Source of the DNA: JBDHWG01 sp046328505
GTDB lineage: Bacteria; Chloroflexota; Anaerolineae; Epilineales; JAHCIE01
DNA: 64,000 nucleotides
Reading direction: 5' to 3'
NCBI GenBank assembly: GCA_046328505.1
Contig: JAXLWL010000010.1
Coordinates: 6,989-70,988, forward strand
Below are positions 62,368 through 64,000 of this stretch, in pieces. The notes beneath the pieces are model-generated. The model was given only the letters and a program-made list of their open reading frames with translations. It ran no database searches and was not told the origin of the DNA. The position numbers were made by a program, and so were the translations under genes. The stretch's first letter is position 1. Each line of letters begins with the position of its first letter.

Positions 62368-62438
62368 GCGCTTCAGCCTGGCGTCCGCGCGATAGCGCGG
62401 CCAACGTTCGGTGGTGCGGTTATCTCGCCAATCTGCAT

Positions 62439-62483
62439 AAGTTGGCGCTACACAGACACCTCGTCTGACTGTAGCGCCAACTT
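62439..62483. repeat. 45-bp palindromic repeat
   Basis: AAGTTGGCGCTACA (62439-62452) is the exact reverse complement of TGTAGCGCCAACTT (62470-62483), with inner CAGAC/GTCTG. Followed by CAGTCGG, giving GTAGCGCC-AACTTCAGTCGG, which parallels GTAGTGAC-GACTTCAGTCGT at 40441. Confidence 0.75.
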
Positions 62484-62515
62484 CAGTCGGGGGGCAACAA
62501 TAGGAGATGAATACG

Positions 62516-63973
62516 ATGGTAAGCACAATCCAATTGAAGCGCACCAGCCCGGAGGCCGAGGGAATCCCCTCGTCGGCGGTTCTTGCCTTCGTCCAGGCGC
62601 TGGAGCAACACCCGGCCCACCCGCTGGACGCGGTGCATGGCTTCATGCTTCTGCGCCACGGGAACGTGGCGGCCGAGGGCTGGTGGACACCCTACGGGCC
62701 GCAATCCCCGCACACTCTCTTTTCGCTGAGCAAGAGCTTCACCTCCAGCGCCATCGGCATGGCGGTGCATGAAGGACTACTCACGGTAGACGACCCCGTC
62801 CTGGAGTTCTTTCCCGACGACGCGCCCGCCAGGCCCAGCGAGCACCTGAAGGCCATGCGCGTGCGTCACCTGCTGTCCATGAACACCGGCCACCTGGAGG
62901 ACACGACCCAGCGCGTGTTCGGCGGCTCCAGCCGCAACTGGCCCAAGACGTTCCTGTCGCTGCCCGTGGAGAACGAGCCCGGCACATGGTTCGTCTACAA
63001 CACGGCGGCGACGTACATGCTCTCGGCCATCATCACGAAGCTGACGGGCCTGCCCCTGGTGGACTACCTGCGCCCGCGCCTGTTCGAGCCGCTAGGCATC
63101 GAGGACCCCTATTGGGAGACGGACCCGCGTGGCATCAGCATCGGCGGTTCGGGTTTGCACATCAGGACGGACGGCATAGCCCGCTTCGGGCAGATGTATC
63201 TCCAGAAGGGAATGTGGCAGGGCAAGCGCATCCTGTCGGAAGAATGGATCGCCGAGGCGACGAAGGCCACATCCGACAACAGCAATACCCAGACTGAGCC
63301 CGATTGGACGGTGGGCTACGGCTACCAGTTCTGGCGCTGCCGCCACGACTGCTACCGCGGCGACGGCGCTTTCGGCCAATACTGCGTCATTATGCCGGAG
63401 CAGGACGCGGTGCTGGCGATCAACAGCGGCCTGCGCGACATGCAAGTTGTGCTGGACAACGTTTGGGAGAATCTGCTGCCCGCCATGCAGCCAGCCGCCC
63501 TGCCCGCCGACGCGCAAGCCTATGGTGCGCTGCGGGACAAACTGGCGAGCCTGTCGCTGCCGCTGCCAGAGGGCCGGCCCGCATCGCCCAATTCGGCCCA
63601 GTGGTCGGGCAGGACCTACAGCCTGGAGAACAACGACCTGAAGCTTGTGAGCGCCGCGATCGAGTTCAACGGTGACGGTGGCAGCGCGCTCGTCCTGCGC
63701 GACGAACGTGGAGCGCACCCGGTGCAGGTGGGGTACGGCACGTGGCTGAAGGGGATAAGCGACCTGCGCGGGCGGGGCGAGGAGCCTGTCGCAGCCTGCG
63801 GGGCCTGGACGGCGGACGACACCTACGAGGTGCGGGTCGCATACTACGAAAGTGAGGTCTCCCCGGTCTTGCGCTTACACTTCACAGGCGACGATCTCCA
63901 CCTGGAAGTCGAGCCGAACGTATCCTGGGGCTCCACAGACACCACAACAATCATCGGCCACACAGCCGGTTAG
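62516..63973 (+). CDS. Class C beta-lactamase-related serine hydrolase
   Basis: A 485-residue protein of the beta-lactamase/D-aminopeptidase family. The catalytic SxxK is in LFSLSKSFTSS (~residue 75), the second motif YxN in FVYNTAATYML, and a later GYGYQFWRCR region is usual. The C-terminal ~170 residues are a DUF3471-like lipocalin-type extension. ATG 62516 is chosen because AGGAG (62502-62506) is 9 bases upstream; ATG 62507 would abut it. There is no signal peptide, so it is more likely an intracellular esterase or amidase than a penicillin-binding enzyme. Confidence 0.88.
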   Translation: MVSTIQLKRTSPEAEGIPSSAVLAFVQALEQHPAHPLDAVHGFMLLRHGNVAAEGWWTPYGPQSPHTLFSLSKSFTSSAIGMAVHEGLLTVDDPVLEFFPDDAPARPSEHLKAMRVRHLLSMNTGHLEDTTQRVFGGSSRNWPKTFLSLPVENEPGTWFVYNTAATYMLSAIITKLTGLPLVDYLRPRLFEPLGIEDPYWETDPRGISIGGSGLHIRTDGIARFGQMYLQKGMWQGKRILSEEWIAEATKATSDNSNTQTEPDWTVGYGYQFWRCRHDCYRGDGAFGQYCVIMPEQDAVLAINSGLRDMQVVLDNVWENLLPAMQPAALPADAQAYGALRDKLASLSLPLPEGRPASPNSAQWSGRTYSLENNDLKLVSAAIEFNGDGGSALVLRDERGAHPVQVGYGTWLKGISDLRGRGEEPVAACGAWTADDTYEVRVAYYESEVSPVLRLHFTGDDLHLEVEPNVSWGSTDTTTIIGHTAG

Positions 63974-64000
63974 TGAGCATTCCAGTTGCGGTTTGTAAGG

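Larger units (their letters stand above)
62009..62515. other. Gene-free repeat island
   Basis: No gene is supported in these 507 bases between the propeller gene and the serine hydrolase. It contains three repeats in series: a long palindrome (62019-62107), a MITE-like element (62108-62367) and a second palindrome (62439-62483). The open frame across 62281-62772 is a chance frame over the repeats and the hydrolase. Confidence 0.75.

Noticed and set aside
62281..62772. 163-residue frame across the repeat island
   Set aside because: It crosses the right end of the MITE-like element and the palindrome, then runs out of frame through the serine hydrolase.

Overview
The window is about 64 kb of GC-rich, gene-dense bacterial chromosome. 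It most resembles a Chloroflexota (Chloroflexi) member, probably near Anaerolineae. This is an inference from several features: a T-box leader before valS, a fused homocysteine S-methyltransferase/methylenetetrahydrofolate reductase, a three-gene diheme succinate dehydrogenase (C-A-B), many small palindromic repeats, and near-consensus sigma70 promoters with 17-bp spacing in a GC-rich background. Most genes are core metabolism or housekeeping. No phage, plasmid or CRISPR system is visible.

Layout. 1-6.4 kb: glycosyltransferases (one cut by the window edge), a small membrane protein, a D-2-hydroxyacid dehydrogenase and dtd, converging on a membrane protein and a phosphodiesterase. 6.4-11.6 kb: a DUF1508 gene divergent from the sdhCAB operon, then an amidinotransferase-like enzyme. 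11.6-18.6 kb: a quinone-reductase-like MDR enzyme, an unknown membrane protein, a truncated VOC remnant, an endonuclease IV-like TIM barrel, a DAO-type oxidoreductase, the methionine/folate fusion enzyme, moaD and moaE. 18.7-25.9 kb: pepA, lipA-PHP, MFS-tsaD, a nested inverted-repeat island, then rsmA. 25.9-28.5 kb: SRP RNA, tRNA-Ser(GGA), a nucleotidyltransferase-like gene and a second DAO oxidoreductase behind an elaborate control region. 28.6-38.1 kb: one tight run on the + strand (macro domain, MoaD-like, AAG glycosylase, shikimate kinase, giant GH13, glycerate 2-kinase, glycosyltransferase, HIT, Mut7-C). 38.2-47.9 kb: a tail-anchored acyl-ACP-reductase-like protein, glycosyltransferases, tag, LysE, SGNH, DoxX, a polyprenyl glycosylphosphotransferase and an FmdB zinc ribbon. 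48-54.3 kb: T-box/valS, then SIS-murQ-PfkB. 54.4-57 kb: a long structured leader, RIO kinase and MFS. 57-64 kb: aldehyde dehydrogenase, a sortilin-like BNR propeller protein, a repeat island holding a MITE-like insertion, and a serine hydrolase.

How the genes fit together. Six glycosyltransferases plus the phosphoglycosyltransferase suggest surface polysaccharide synthesis that is dispersed rather than in one cluster. sdhCAB supplies respiratory complex II. SIS-murQ-PfkB looks like amino-sugar or cell-wall recycling. moaD/moaE make molybdopterin.

The least explained items are: the ~310-nt hairpin-rich leader of the RIO kinase operon, which ends in a terminator-like stem; the 732-residue cyanobacterial-AAR-like reductase with an extra N-terminal half and a C-terminal membrane anchor; a 260-bp MITE-like element with perfect 14-bp terminal inverted repeats and an 11-bp flanking duplication; and the promoter/operator/hairpin array in front of the oxidoreductase at 28.3 kb. 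Functions are assigned from motifs read by eye; no database search was possible.
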